DNA of 64,000 nucleotides from Agaricicola taiwanensis (GTDB lineage: Bacteria > Pseudomonadota > Alphaproteobacteria > Rhizobiales > Methylopilaceae), in the NCBI RefSeq assembly GCF_014635245.1, contig NZ_BMCP01000001.1:1-64000 (forward strand). Direction: 5' to 3'. The translations under genes were made by a program, and so were the position numbers. Shown here piece by piece: positions 42,885 through 50,926 of this stretch. Below the pieces are notes generated by a model, which ran no database searches, was not told the DNA's origin, and saw only the letters and a program-made list of their open reading frames with translations. The stretch's first letter is position 1, and every line of letters begins with the position of its first letter.

Positions 42885-45404
42885 TCAGCTAGACGCCTTT
42901 CCGCTCTTGCGCAGACGAAGCACTGCGCGGCGGGCGGCGCGCCAGCCGAGTTCCAGTCCACGCGCCACATCGAACGCCGGATCGGCCGGTCTCAACTCCA
43001 CCAGCCAGTCGGCGATGGGCAGCCGGTCACGCCACAGGTGGTCGATCATGGGGTGGTCGGCGTCGGCCACCGAGTCGACATCGACGAGCCGGGGATCGGC
43101 CAGGAAGATGCCGGTCAGCGCCAGGGACAGCAGGACCCCCGGTGAATAGCGTGCCGCCTCTTCATCATAGGCCGTCTTGAAGTAGAACGCGCGGCCGCTC
43201 TGCCGAAGGACCAGGCCAGCGGCGACATCGCGGTCGCCCGCACGCATCAGCACGACCTCGGCCCGCCCCCTCAGCGCCAGGCCGGCAAAGGCTTCCCGCA
43301 CGAACGCCAGCCGCCCAGGGTCATTGGCAAGAGCGGTGCCCCGCCGTCCCTTCCAGCCGGCCGCCTCAAGAGTGAGAAAGCGCTCGAGCGCGTCCATGAC
43401 CCCTGTCCGGTCGGAGGCGGTGTCGATGGAGATCGTTCCAAGATCGGCCAGCCGGCGGCGCAACCGCGCAAGTTCCTTGGCTTTCTTGGCGGTCACCAGA
43501 TCCTTGATGCGAGCGACCGGATCGCCGCCGACACTGAGAAGAGCCCTGGCATGCGGGTCGAGACGATAGACGCGGCGTCCGCTGGCGGTGAGCGCGGCAG
43601 TCATCTGTACGGCGGCGGCACCGGCATCCGACAGGCGCGGGATCAGGCAGGCCCGCGCGCCTGATGCCGCCATGTGATCGAGCGCCAGACGAAAGGCCTC
43701 CGCGCCGCGGTCCCGGTCGAGCAGCGGCGTGGAAAGCGGCGCATAGGCGGGCCAGACCGAGGTCAGCGGAAAGGGGATGATGTAGCGCCGCGTCAGCGCC
43801 TTGACCGGCACCAGCGCCTCCAACTGGGGGCCGTTCCACACCAGGAGGAAGCGCACCTTGTCGCTGCCGGTAAGATGGCGGGCCGCTGCAAGTGCAAAGT
43901 CAGGATCATAGAAGCCGTTGGGCTCAACCGCCCGCACCGCAAGGTCGCGCCAGGCTTCCAGATGCGCCTCGACCTGACGCACGTCGCATTCCTCCAGCCT
44001 CAGGTCCTGCGCGGCGGGAGCAACCTCGATCGGCGGCCGACGGCCGGCGAACACGAAGGAATGGAGGCCCAGGCGGCGTTTGGCCAGCCAGAACAGCAGC
44101 CCCGATTCCAGCATCAGCGCCAGCGAGGTCGCCGTGGCCGATCCGATCATGCCGAACTTCGGCACCAGTACGATGTTGAGCAGGAGGTTGAATGCGAAAA
44201 CTCCGCCATAGATGGCGGCCGCGCGATTTTGCTCGCCCAGCATCGAGAGCAGCCGCTCGCAGGGGCCGACCGAGGCCCGGGCGATGACGCCGATACCGAG
44301 GATCGGCAGCAGGATATAGCCTGCGGTGAAGGCCTCGCCGAACAGCCACAGGAACGGCTTTCCGGTCACCACCAGTCCGAGCACAACCACAACTGACGGC
44401 CAGAATGTCCAGCGCACGGCGTCGCGAATAAAACTGTTCAGCCGCTCGGTTTCGCCGGCGGCGGCATATTCGGTGAATCGATGGGCTGTCGCCGCCGAGA
44501 CGGCGAAATAGATCAACGCTCCAAGCCCCATGATCTTGGTGGCGGCGTAATAGACGGCGACGTCCTCCGGCGAGGCGAATCTCTCCAGGATCAGGACATC
44601 GGTGTAGGTGAGCGAGAGGTAGAAGCCGTCGATCATGAAAACCGGCAGCGCCACCTTCAACCAGCGGCGGGGCTCGTAGCGCCGTGTGCCCGAGAGGCGG
44701 TCCTTGAGCCGCACGAGAAGCGCCGCCATCTGCCCGAAGGAACAGACGACCACGGCAACCGCACTGGCCGCCACGACCCAGGCCGCACTGGACGGGAGGC
44801 TGAAGACCATCATGCCCGCCACCAGCACGAGAATGAGGACCGGCCGGAACACATAGACCGGCATCAGCGCCAGATTGATCCAGTTATAGGAGCGGGCGAT
44901 CGCGTCCTGCACATCGGACAAGGCATAGGCCGGCAGGCACAACAGAGCCGCGGCCAGCAGAAGAACCGGGATCTGACCGCTGGGTGAACCGAACAGCCAC
45001 AGCAACAGACAACCGATCAGAGTGATCGCCGAGGCCAGTGTGATGACCAAGAGGGGTGCGCCGAGCAGGAAGCCCCGCAGGCCGCTGGCATCATTGCGTT
45101 CGGTATATTCCGGGACGAAACGCTGCGTGGTCGAGGCGATGCCCAGCGTTGAAAGACCGCCGAGGAGCAGCACCCAGACCCAGGCATAGGCATAGATGCC
45201 GTACTCATATTCACCCATCCAGCGAGCGAACAGGATTTGGGTGATGAAGCCGAGGCCGGCGTTGAAGATGCGGATCAGAAAGGCGCTGCCGGCCGCGCGT
45301 TGCGCGACGGCGCGGTCGCTGCGGTCGGCACGCCAGGAGGCCGTGCGTGCGCGCCAGCCTTGCGGAGGCGCCTCCGCCTGTCCTGCTTGTGGTGTGTCGG
45401 CCAT
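42885..45404 (-). CDS. Polysaccharide flippase fused to BioF2-like acetyltransferase
   Basis: 839 aa. Residues about 35-455 are a 12-14-helix MOP/Wzx-type flippase (AGSAFLIRIFNAGLGFITQI, ARWMGEYEYGIYAYAWVWV and repeated hydrophobic segments). Residues about 480-830 form a soluble GNAT/FemAB-like (BioF2-like) acyltransferase: EAHLEAWRDLAVRAVEPNGF, PFPLTSVWPAYAPLSTPLLD, VLMRAGDRDVAAGLVLRQSG, AFYFKTAYDEEAARYSPGVL. The domains are usually encoded by separate genes in exopolysaccharide clusters, so this may couple export with acylation of a glycan. No glycosyltransferases are nearby. It converges with the HTH-TrpD2 gene, 5 bp apart. Confidence 0.87.
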   Translation of the reverse strand: MADTPQAGQAEAPPQGWRARTASWRADRSDRAVAQRAAGSAFLIRIFNAGLGFITQILFARWMGEYEYGIYAYAWVWVLLLGGLSTLGIASTTQRFVPEYTERNDASGLRGFLLGAPLLVITLASAITLIGCLLLWLFGSPSGQIPVLLLAAALLCLPAYALSDVQDAIARSYNWINLALMPVYVFRPVLILVLVAGMMVFSLPSSAAWVVAASAVAVVVCSFGQMAALLVRLKDRLSGTRRYEPRRWLKVALPVFMIDGFYLSLTYTDVLILERFASPEDVAVYYAATKIMGLGALIYFAVSAATAHRFTEYAAAGETERLNSFIRDAVRWTFWPSVVVVLGLVVTGKPFLWLFGEAFTAGYILLPILGIGVIARASVGPCERLLSMLGEQNRAAAIYGGVFAFNLLLNIVLVPKFGMIGSATATSLALMLESGLLFWLAKRRLGLHSFVFAGRRPPIEVAPAAQDLRLEECDVRQVEAHLEAWRDLAVRAVEPNGFYDPDFALAAARHLTGSDKVRFLLVWNGPQLEALVPVKALTRRYIIPFPLTSVWPAYAPLSTPLLDRDRGAEAFRLALDHMAASGARACLIPRLSDAGAAAVQMTAALTASGRRVYRLDPHARALLSVGGDPVARIKDLVTAKKAKELARLRRRLADLGTISIDTASDRTGVMDALERFLTLEAAGWKGRRGTALANDPGRLAFVREAFAGLALRGRAEVVLMRAGDRDVAAGLVLRQSGRAFYFKTAYDEEAARYSPGVLLSLALTGIFLADPRLVDVDSVADADHPMIDHLWRDRLPIADWLVELRPADPAFDVARGLELGWRAARRAVLRLRKSGKASS

Positions 45405-45517
45405 GAATCGCGCTGCTTCAAATCGGAAGGTCCGGATAAATAGGTTTATTGCGGCGCGCTTAAGGAACCGTTGGGGCTAAACCCGCCCACCCGACAAAAA
45501 ACGCACGGCCGGACGCA

Positions 45518-46063
45518 TCATCCCCTGAAGCCGCCCTCAGCCAGGAAGCGTGCCTCCTCGGCCGTCGTCGTTCGGCCAAGGATCTCGTTTCGATGCGGGA
45601 ACCGCCCGAAACGGGCAATGATGTCGCGATGGATCTCCGCCCACCGCAGGCCGTCGGCATCCTTCATGGCCTGGAACAGCGCACAGCAAAGCTCCTGGTC
45701 GGCCAGATCTTCCGAATGCTCCAGGGGAAGATAGAAGAAGGCGCGAAGCGCGCGTGGCACACGCCTGTCCCATCCCATGGCGCGGACGACATCCGACGCA
45801 TGGCGTGCCAGACCATCGGTGGCGAAGGCGCGCGGGGTGCCCCGATAGATATTGCGCGGCACCTGGTCGAGCACGATGGTCAGCGCAAGAGCTTCTATCG
45901 GGCCACGCAGCCAATCCTGAAGCTCGCCGCGAGCCGCGGCCTGATGCACCGGCCCCAGCCGCCATCGCACCAGCATGTCGAACAACGGGTCGGAGAGAAA
46001 CCAGCGGCTTGGTCCCGCCGCTCGCCAGAAGGCGACCACGGCGCGTGGATCGAACATCGTCAC
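45518..46063 (-). CDS. DUF924 family protein
   Basis: 181 aa, all-helical. FDPRAVVAFWRAAGPSRWFL, IVLDQVPRNIYRGTPRAFAT, FFYLPLEHSEDLADQELC and GRFPHRNEILGR are the family signature; DUF924 folds like tetratricopeptide-repeat proteins and has no established function. Its start overlaps the stop of the acyl-CoA synthetase gene by 4 nt (ATGA), so the pair is cotranscribed. Confidence 0.9.
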   Translation of the reverse strand: MTMFDPRAVVAFWRAAGPSRWFLSDPLFDMLVRWRLGPVHQAAARGELQDWLRGPIEALALTIVLDQVPRNIYRGTPRAFATDGLARHASDVVRAMGWDRRVPRALRAFFYLPLEHSEDLADQELCCALFQAMKDADGLRWAEIHRDIIARFGRFPHRNEILGRTTTAEEARFLAEGGFRG

Positions 46064-47862
46064 AGACGGATCTCGCAGTCTTGGATGCGCCGATACATCT
46101 CGTCGTCCAGCCGCTCGAACCGTTTGGTCTCCGGGCTGTTGAACCAGATGGCGTCGGGGACGACGGCCGGATCGAAGCCCTCTTTCACCAGTTCAACCTT
46201 CTTTTGCTTGAAGGTGCCGGTCACTTCGATTTCCGGCTGGATCCGCAGAAACAGCGGTCGGGCGTAATCCGGCAGGTGCTGCTCCATATGCTCGCGCAGG
46301 CCGATGAGATCCAGCGGCTGGCCGTCCGTCACGACGGCGGCCATCCCGGCCCTCCCGTCCCGGCCCTTCAGGTTGACGCCATAGACGTTGGTTTCCTTGA
46401 TGCCGGGGAAGGTGTTGATCGCTTCAGCCACCTCGGACGTGGAGACATTCTCGCCCTTCCAGCGGAAGGTGTCGCCGATCCGGTCGACGAAGAAAAAGTA
46501 GCCGTACTCATCCTTCTTCATCAGATCGCCGGTGCGGAACCAGGCGTCACCCGGCGCGAAGGCATCCCGCAGGATTTTCTTCTCCGTGGCAGCCCTGTCG
46601 GCATAGCCTTCAAAGCGGTTGGCGGGTTTGTTCGGATCATTGACGATCTGCCCCACCACCTCGCCCACTTCACCGGGCTCGCACTCGATGCAGCGGCCGT
46701 CGGGGCCGCGCACCGGCTGTTCCGTCTCCACATCGAAGCGCACGATCTTGACCACGAAGCGCCGCTCCGCCCACTTCGCGATACGTCCGACAGCCCCTTC
46801 GGTGCCATCGAAATTCAGGATCGCGACATTGCCCTCGGTGGCGGCATACCACTCCAGGATTTCAGGAATGCGGAAGCGGGTCTTGAATTCGGCCCAGATA
46901 TCGGGCCTGAGGCCGTTGCCGCAGAAGGCGCGCACCCGATGCTTGGCTTCAGATGGACTGACCGGCGTATTGACGAGATAGCGGCAGAGTTCGCCGATAT
47001 AGAACACGAGGGTGCAATCCCAGCGTACCACGTCGTCCCAGAAGTCGCGCGCCGAGAATTTCTCGCGGATGACCACGGTGGCACCCCCGACCAGCGGGGC
47101 TCCCACCGCGAGCACGCCGCCATTGGAATGATACATCGGCAGGCAATCGTACATCCGGTCGTCCGGCTTGACGTTCATGACGCCGCAGTAGCCGTGGGTC
47201 ATGGCCATCAGCCGGTAGTGATTGATGTTGGCGGCTTTCGGCATGCCGGTGGTGCCGCTCGTATAGATGAAAAGGGCCTTATCCTCGATGGTGATCGGCG
47301 GCCGCTCGCCGGCTGGTATGGACTCGGCGCTGAACTCCTCGATCAATGTGTCCAGGCGCGGGTCGCTGCCGTCGGCGTCTCCGAACATCCATACGGCTGG
47401 ACCGTTGGTCAGCATGGGGCGCGCCGTTCCGAGCACACCGGCGAGTTCCTGGCCTGCGATAACAGCCTTCGGCGTCACGATGTTGATGCAATGGGCAAGG
47501 GAGGCGCCGGAAAGATTGGTGTTGAGAAGAGCGACCGCACCGCCGGCGCGGGTGATGCCAAGCCAGATCGCAACATATTCCGGCCGGTTCAGCATCAGGA
47601 GCGCGACCACGTCGCCCTTGCCGACCCCCTGGGCCCGCGCCCATCGCGCATAGCGGTTGGCGCGCTCGTCGAGCTGTCGATAGGTGAAGCGTTCACGTTC
47701 CGAGATCAGCGCTTCACGGTCACCGTTCCGCTGCGCGATCTCTTCGAAGACGTAGGGAAAAACGCGGGTGGGATTTTTCGCAATAGGTGTGATGAGACGA
47801 AGGGTGCGTAACGAGCCGCGCAGGCCGAGCCATTCGTTCCTCAGCCGGGTGAAAAAACCCAT
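46060..47862 (-). CDS. Long-chain acyl-CoA synthetase (FATP type)
   Basis: 600 aa from the ATG at 47862, with GAGGAGGAA upstream; an in-frame extension to 47952 lacks such support. AMP-binding motif ALFIYTSGTTGMPKAANINH, KGDVVALLMLNRPEYVAIWL, WFRTGDLMKKDEYGYFFFVD and the C-terminal RIGDTFRWKGENVSTSEV show the very-long-chain acyl-CoA synthetase/fatty-acid-transport subgroup. Activates fatty acids to acyl-CoA at the inner membrane. Cotranscribed with the DUF924 gene. No beta-oxidation genes are adjacent. Confidence 0.92.
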   Translation of the reverse strand: MGFFTRLRNEWLGLRGSLRTLRLITPIAKNPTRVFPYVFEEIAQRNGDREALISERERFTYRQLDERANRYARWARAQGVGKGDVVALLMLNRPEYVAIWLGITRAGGAVALLNTNLSGASLAHCINIVTPKAVIAGQELAGVLGTARPMLTNGPAVWMFGDADGSDPRLDTLIEEFSAESIPAGERPPITIEDKALFIYTSGTTGMPKAANINHYRLMAMTHGYCGVMNVKPDDRMYDCLPMYHSNGGVLAVGAPLVGGATVVIREKFSARDFWDDVVRWDCTLVFYIGELCRYLVNTPVSPSEAKHRVRAFCGNGLRPDIWAEFKTRFRIPEILEWYAATEGNVAILNFDGTEGAVGRIAKWAERRFVVKIVRFDVETEQPVRGPDGRCIECEPGEVGEVVGQIVNDPNKPANRFEGYADRAATEKKILRDAFAPGDAWFRTGDLMKKDEYGYFFFVDRIGDTFRWKGENVSTSEVAEAINTFPGIKETNVYGVNLKGRDGRAGMAAVVTDGQPLDLIGLREHMEQHLPDYARPLFLRIQPEIEVTGTFKQKKVELVKEGFDPAVVPDAIWFNSPETKRFERLDDEMYRRIQDCEIRL

Positions 47863-47969
47863 TCGCCATTCCTCCTCACGCACGCGGAGACATGCCCGCG
47901 CCATTGTTCTCGTTCTTGCGCCTAGTGAAGCGGGCTCGGAGCCCGGACGCAAGATATCCCGTGCGCCTG

Positions 47970-49046
47970 TTAGCCCAGAAGTCCTCCTCTTTTTGGCGAA
48001 AGCGGGCTGTCGGTCAGCGCCGCGGCGTCAGGCACGTCCACCGCGATCCCCGCGAGCGCGTCATAGATCCGCGCCAGGAGAGCGGGATGAAGGTCGCGGG
48101 CGATGACGACGAGACGGGAGCGATGGTCATCGTCCGGCCATGCCTCCAGGCGCCGCGGTGCCTCAAAGACGTGCTGCACACCATGGACCACCACGGGTCG
48201 CGACGGATCATCACTGAGCGCGAGAAGGCCCTTCAGGCGAAGGATCTGCGATCCGTAGGTCGAGGAGAGAAGTTCGGTGAAGAGCGGAAGTGCGCCCGGC
48301 GGCAGGGGCTGATCCCGCCACAGCACCGTGCTTTGGACATTTCCCACATGCTGATCATTGATGGAAGCCTGCAGCCAGCGTGCTACGCGCGCCTCACCGG
48401 CAGGCCCCAGCGGCGCAAGATCGAAGATTTCGCCCGGCGCCGCTTCTCCCCGGTCCATATCCAGCATTCGAACGCCGGGATTGATCTTCTCGACGGCGCG
48501 TCGAGCTTTGTCGATGACCCCTCCGGAGGCGCCTGATGTCTTGGACAACACCACGCGGTCGGCGAAGAGCACCTGCCGGCGCGCCTCCTCCTGCATATCG
48601 AGCACCGCCTCCGCGCCGGGAGCGGCGATCACCGCCACCACGCCATCAACCGCATAGCGCAGGCTAAGGTAAGGGTGGCGGGCCGCCGCCTGCAGTATCG
48701 GCACCGGATCCGCCATGCCCGTCGTTTCGATCACCATCCGGCGGAACGGCGTAATGCGGCCATTGTCACGTCGGCGGATGAGATCCTCCAATGTTGCCAG
48801 AAGATCGTCGTTGACGACGCAGCAGAGGCAGCCGCCGGGCAGCGCGAAGACCTCACCTGCCACCGGCTCCACCAGAAGATGATCCAGTGCGATCTCACCG
48901 AACTCGTTGATGAGGACCACCGTGTCCGCAAGCTCGCTATGGCGGAGCAGCGCGTTGAGCAGGGTCGTCTTCCCCGCGCCCAGGAAGCCGGTGAGCACCG
49001 TGATCGGTATGGGGGTTGGCCGGGCGGGTGCCTGGGGTGCTGACAT
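47970..49046 (-). CDS. CobW/COG0523 family GTPase
   Basis: 358 aa from the ATG at 49046. Walker A TVLTGFLGAGKTTLLNALL (20-28 core), LPGGCLCC with Cys73/75/76 forming the CxCC metal site, and MVIETTGMADP (Walker B). The base-specificity NKxD motif is replaced by SKTS in VVLSKTSGAS. The C-terminal CobW domain (VVHGVQHVFEAPRRLEAW) is complete. COG0523 proteins chaperone Zn, Co or Fe; the partner is not indicated. It lies 13 bp after a D-Ala-D-Ala carboxypeptidase gene, so a zinc link to the cell wall is only a guess. Confidence 0.9.
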   Translation of the reverse strand: MSAPQAPARPTPIPITVLTGFLGAGKTTLLNALLRHSELADTVVLINEFGEIALDHLLVEPVAGEVFALPGGCLCCVVNDDLLATLEDLIRRRDNGRITPFRRMVIETTGMADPVPILQAAARHPYLSLRYAVDGVVAVIAAPGAEAVLDMQEEARRQVLFADRVVLSKTSGASGGVIDKARRAVEKINPGVRMLDMDRGEAAPGEIFDLAPLGPAGEARVARWLQASINDQHVGNVQSTVLWRDQPLPPGALPLFTELLSSTYGSQILRLKGLLALSDDPSRPVVVHGVQHVFEAPRRLEAWPDDDHRSRLVVIARDLHPALLARIYDALAGIAVDVPDAAALTDSPLSPKRGGLLG

Positions 49047-49059
49047 GCCGTCCAGCCTG

Positions 49060-50352
49060 CTAGCGCGGCGCCTGCGGCTGCAAGGAAGGCGTTGGTCTGT
49101 CAGCCGGGCTCGGCGGTGTGGTGGCCTTCGAACTGGCCGCCAGGTTCGGCCGCCGCGCGAATGGGTCGCGAGGGATCGGATTGCCGGCCACGGCACGGCG
49201 CACCTCCTGCACGATCTTGGCGGGATCGAGGGTGTCGATCGCTGGCCCTCCTTCGTTGAAGGGGCTCGGCAGCGGAACAGGATTGAGCGGGTTCAATGCG
49301 AGCGCGATCGGAGCCTCGTCCTTGCGGTCGGGGTTGGGTCCGATGAAAACCGTCACCGGCTCGATGGGCGCGGGTTTTTCCGCCAGCACGGACTGGACTT
49401 CCCCCTTGTCGCCCTCACCGTCGAGACCGTCGCTTTCGCTCGGCGTCGCCTTTGCAACCCGCCGGGGGCCGCAGATCTCCGGCCGCAGATCAACTGGCTC
49501 CCCAAGCCGCGAGCCGATTTGGGTGACGCGCGCGCCACCCGCGAAGACCGGCGCGCCGGTAAAACTCTCTTCCATCAGCCGGGCTGCCGTTTCGGCCCGA
49601 GCGAGGCCGGAGGTGGATCCCAGCACCACCACGATCAGCCGCTGCCCGCCGCGCGTGGCACTGGCAACGAGGTTGAAGCCGGCCGAACAGATGAAACCGG
49701 TCTTCATGCCGTCGGCGCCGTCGTAACGCGCCAGCAGGATGTTGTACGCGCGCAAGGTGCGCTTGCCGAACTTGAGCGCGCCGATCTTGAAGTAGGCCGT
49801 ATTGTCCGGGAAATCGCGATAGATTGCCTGTGCCAGCAGGGCCATATCGCGGGCCGTCGTCACCTGGCCCTCGCCGGGAAGACCGTGCGGGTTGATGAAG
49901 CGGGAGCCCGTCATACCGAGCCGGGCCGCCATGGCGTTCATCCGCCGCACGAAACCATCCACGCCCAACGCACCGCCGAGGTTTTCCGCGATCATCACGG
50001 CGACGTCGTTGGCGGACCGGACGATCAGCATCTTGAGCGCATTGTCCACCGTGACCACGGTTCCGGGCTTGAAGCCCATCTTGGACGGCGGGGTGGCGGC
50101 GGCGTTGGCGGAATAGGTCAGCGGCGTGTCGAGGGTGAGCTCGCCGGTGCGGATCGCATCAAAGACCACATAAGCGGTCATCAGCTTGGTCAGCGAGGCC
50201 GGGTACCAGGAGCGGCTGGCCTCTTCGGCGTGAAGCACGCTTCCTGTCGCGGCGTCGATGACGATGGATGGCCGTCCGTCGACCGCCCACGACGGTGTCA
50301 CCGTCGCGAGCGCGAGCCAAAGCATCGCGATGATCCCCAGGAGCCGCTGCAT
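49060..50352 (-). CDS. D-alanyl-D-alanine carboxypeptidase (PBP5/6-like)
   Basis: 430 aa. Signal peptide MQRLLGIIAMLWLALATV ending at SWA. Catalytic motifs of S11 enzymes: SLTK (Ser53, Lys56), SAN (113-115, in VRSANDVAV) and KTG (217-219, in GMKTGFICSAG). Removes terminal D-Ala from peptidoglycan stem peptides. After about residue 265 there is a long Pro/Ala-rich region, which replaces the amphipathic membrane anchor of PBP5. Encoded between the CAP lipoprotein and CobW genes. Confidence 0.93.
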   Translation of the reverse strand: MQRLLGIIAMLWLALATVTPSWAVDGRPSIVIDAATGSVLHAEEASRSWYPASLTKLMTAYVVFDAIRTGELTLDTPLTYSANAAATPPSKMGFKPGTVVTVDNALKMLIVRSANDVAVMIAENLGGALGVDGFVRRMNAMAARLGMTGSRFINPHGLPGEGQVTTARDMALLAQAIYRDFPDNTAYFKIGALKFGKRTLRAYNILLARYDGADGMKTGFICSAGFNLVASATRGGQRLIVVVLGSTSGLARAETAARLMEESFTGAPVFAGGARVTQIGSRLGEPVDLRPEICGPRRVAKATPSESDGLDGEGDKGEVQSVLAEKPAPIEPVTVFIGPNPDRKDEAPIALALNPLNPVPLPSPFNEGGPAIDTLDPAKIVQEVRRAVAGNPIPRDPFARRPNLAASSKATTPPSPADRPTPSLQPQAPR

Positions 50353-50403
50353 CTTGTCGTGATACCGTTTTGGAACCCCTAGCGCCAGTGCTCTTCCCCG
50401 TTA

Positions 50404-50922
50404 TCAACGCCCAGGCGAATGTGGCTTTGCCACAACCATGGCCCAGAACACCTTATATTTCGACCCCGGCGCCTGCGCGACCGCGATTCCCATTCGCGTC
50501 GCCTCAGGCATCAGCATGTTCTTGCGATGACCACTCGAATCGCGCCAGCCGGAAAAAGCTTCGCCCAGCGAGTGGTAACCGCCTGCAACATTCTCGGCGA
50601 TGTTATCGTAATCATAACCCGCCCGCGCCGCACGCTTGTCCAGCGTACCGATGCCGACATTATGCCCGACCTTCTGTTCTGACGCCATGGCCCGTGCCTG
50701 CTCCAGGGCAATGGTCTGGAGAACGGGGTCGACCACCAGCGGGCCGCGCCCATTGGCCATACGGTATTGAGAGAACATATCGGCCGCGGCATCGGCATCC
50801 ACCTGGCTGCCGGCAGGCACCAGGCTGCGCATAAAGGCTGGTTGCTGGGGTGGATCATAAGATTTGGCGCAGGCGGAAAGGACAAGGGCCGCGACGACGG
50901 CTGCGATGGGGGAGATACGCAT
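50404..50922 (-). CDS. CAP-domain (SCP-like) lipoprotein
   Basis: 172 aa from the ATG at 50922. The lipobox LVLSAC (Cys18) marks it as a lipoprotein. The CAP/SCP domain shows SQYRMANGRGPLVVDPVLQT, GHNVGIG, the ENVAGGYHSL segment, SGWRDSSGHRKNMLMPEATR and KVFWAMVVAKP. The ligand or activity of bacterial CAP proteins is mostly unknown. It lies 4 bp after the mscS gene and 51 bp before the carboxypeptidase gene, so it probably shares their transcript. Confidence 0.9.
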   Translation of the reverse strand: MRISPIAAVVAALVLSACAKSYDPPQQPAFMRSLVPAGSQVDADAAADMFSQYRMANGRGPLVVDPVLQTIALEQARAMASEQKVGHNVGIGTLDKRAARAGYDYDNIAENVAGGYHSLGEAFSGWRDSSGHRKNMLMPEATRMGIAVAQAPGSKYKVFWAMVVAKPHSPGR

Positions 50923-50926
50923 GAAC

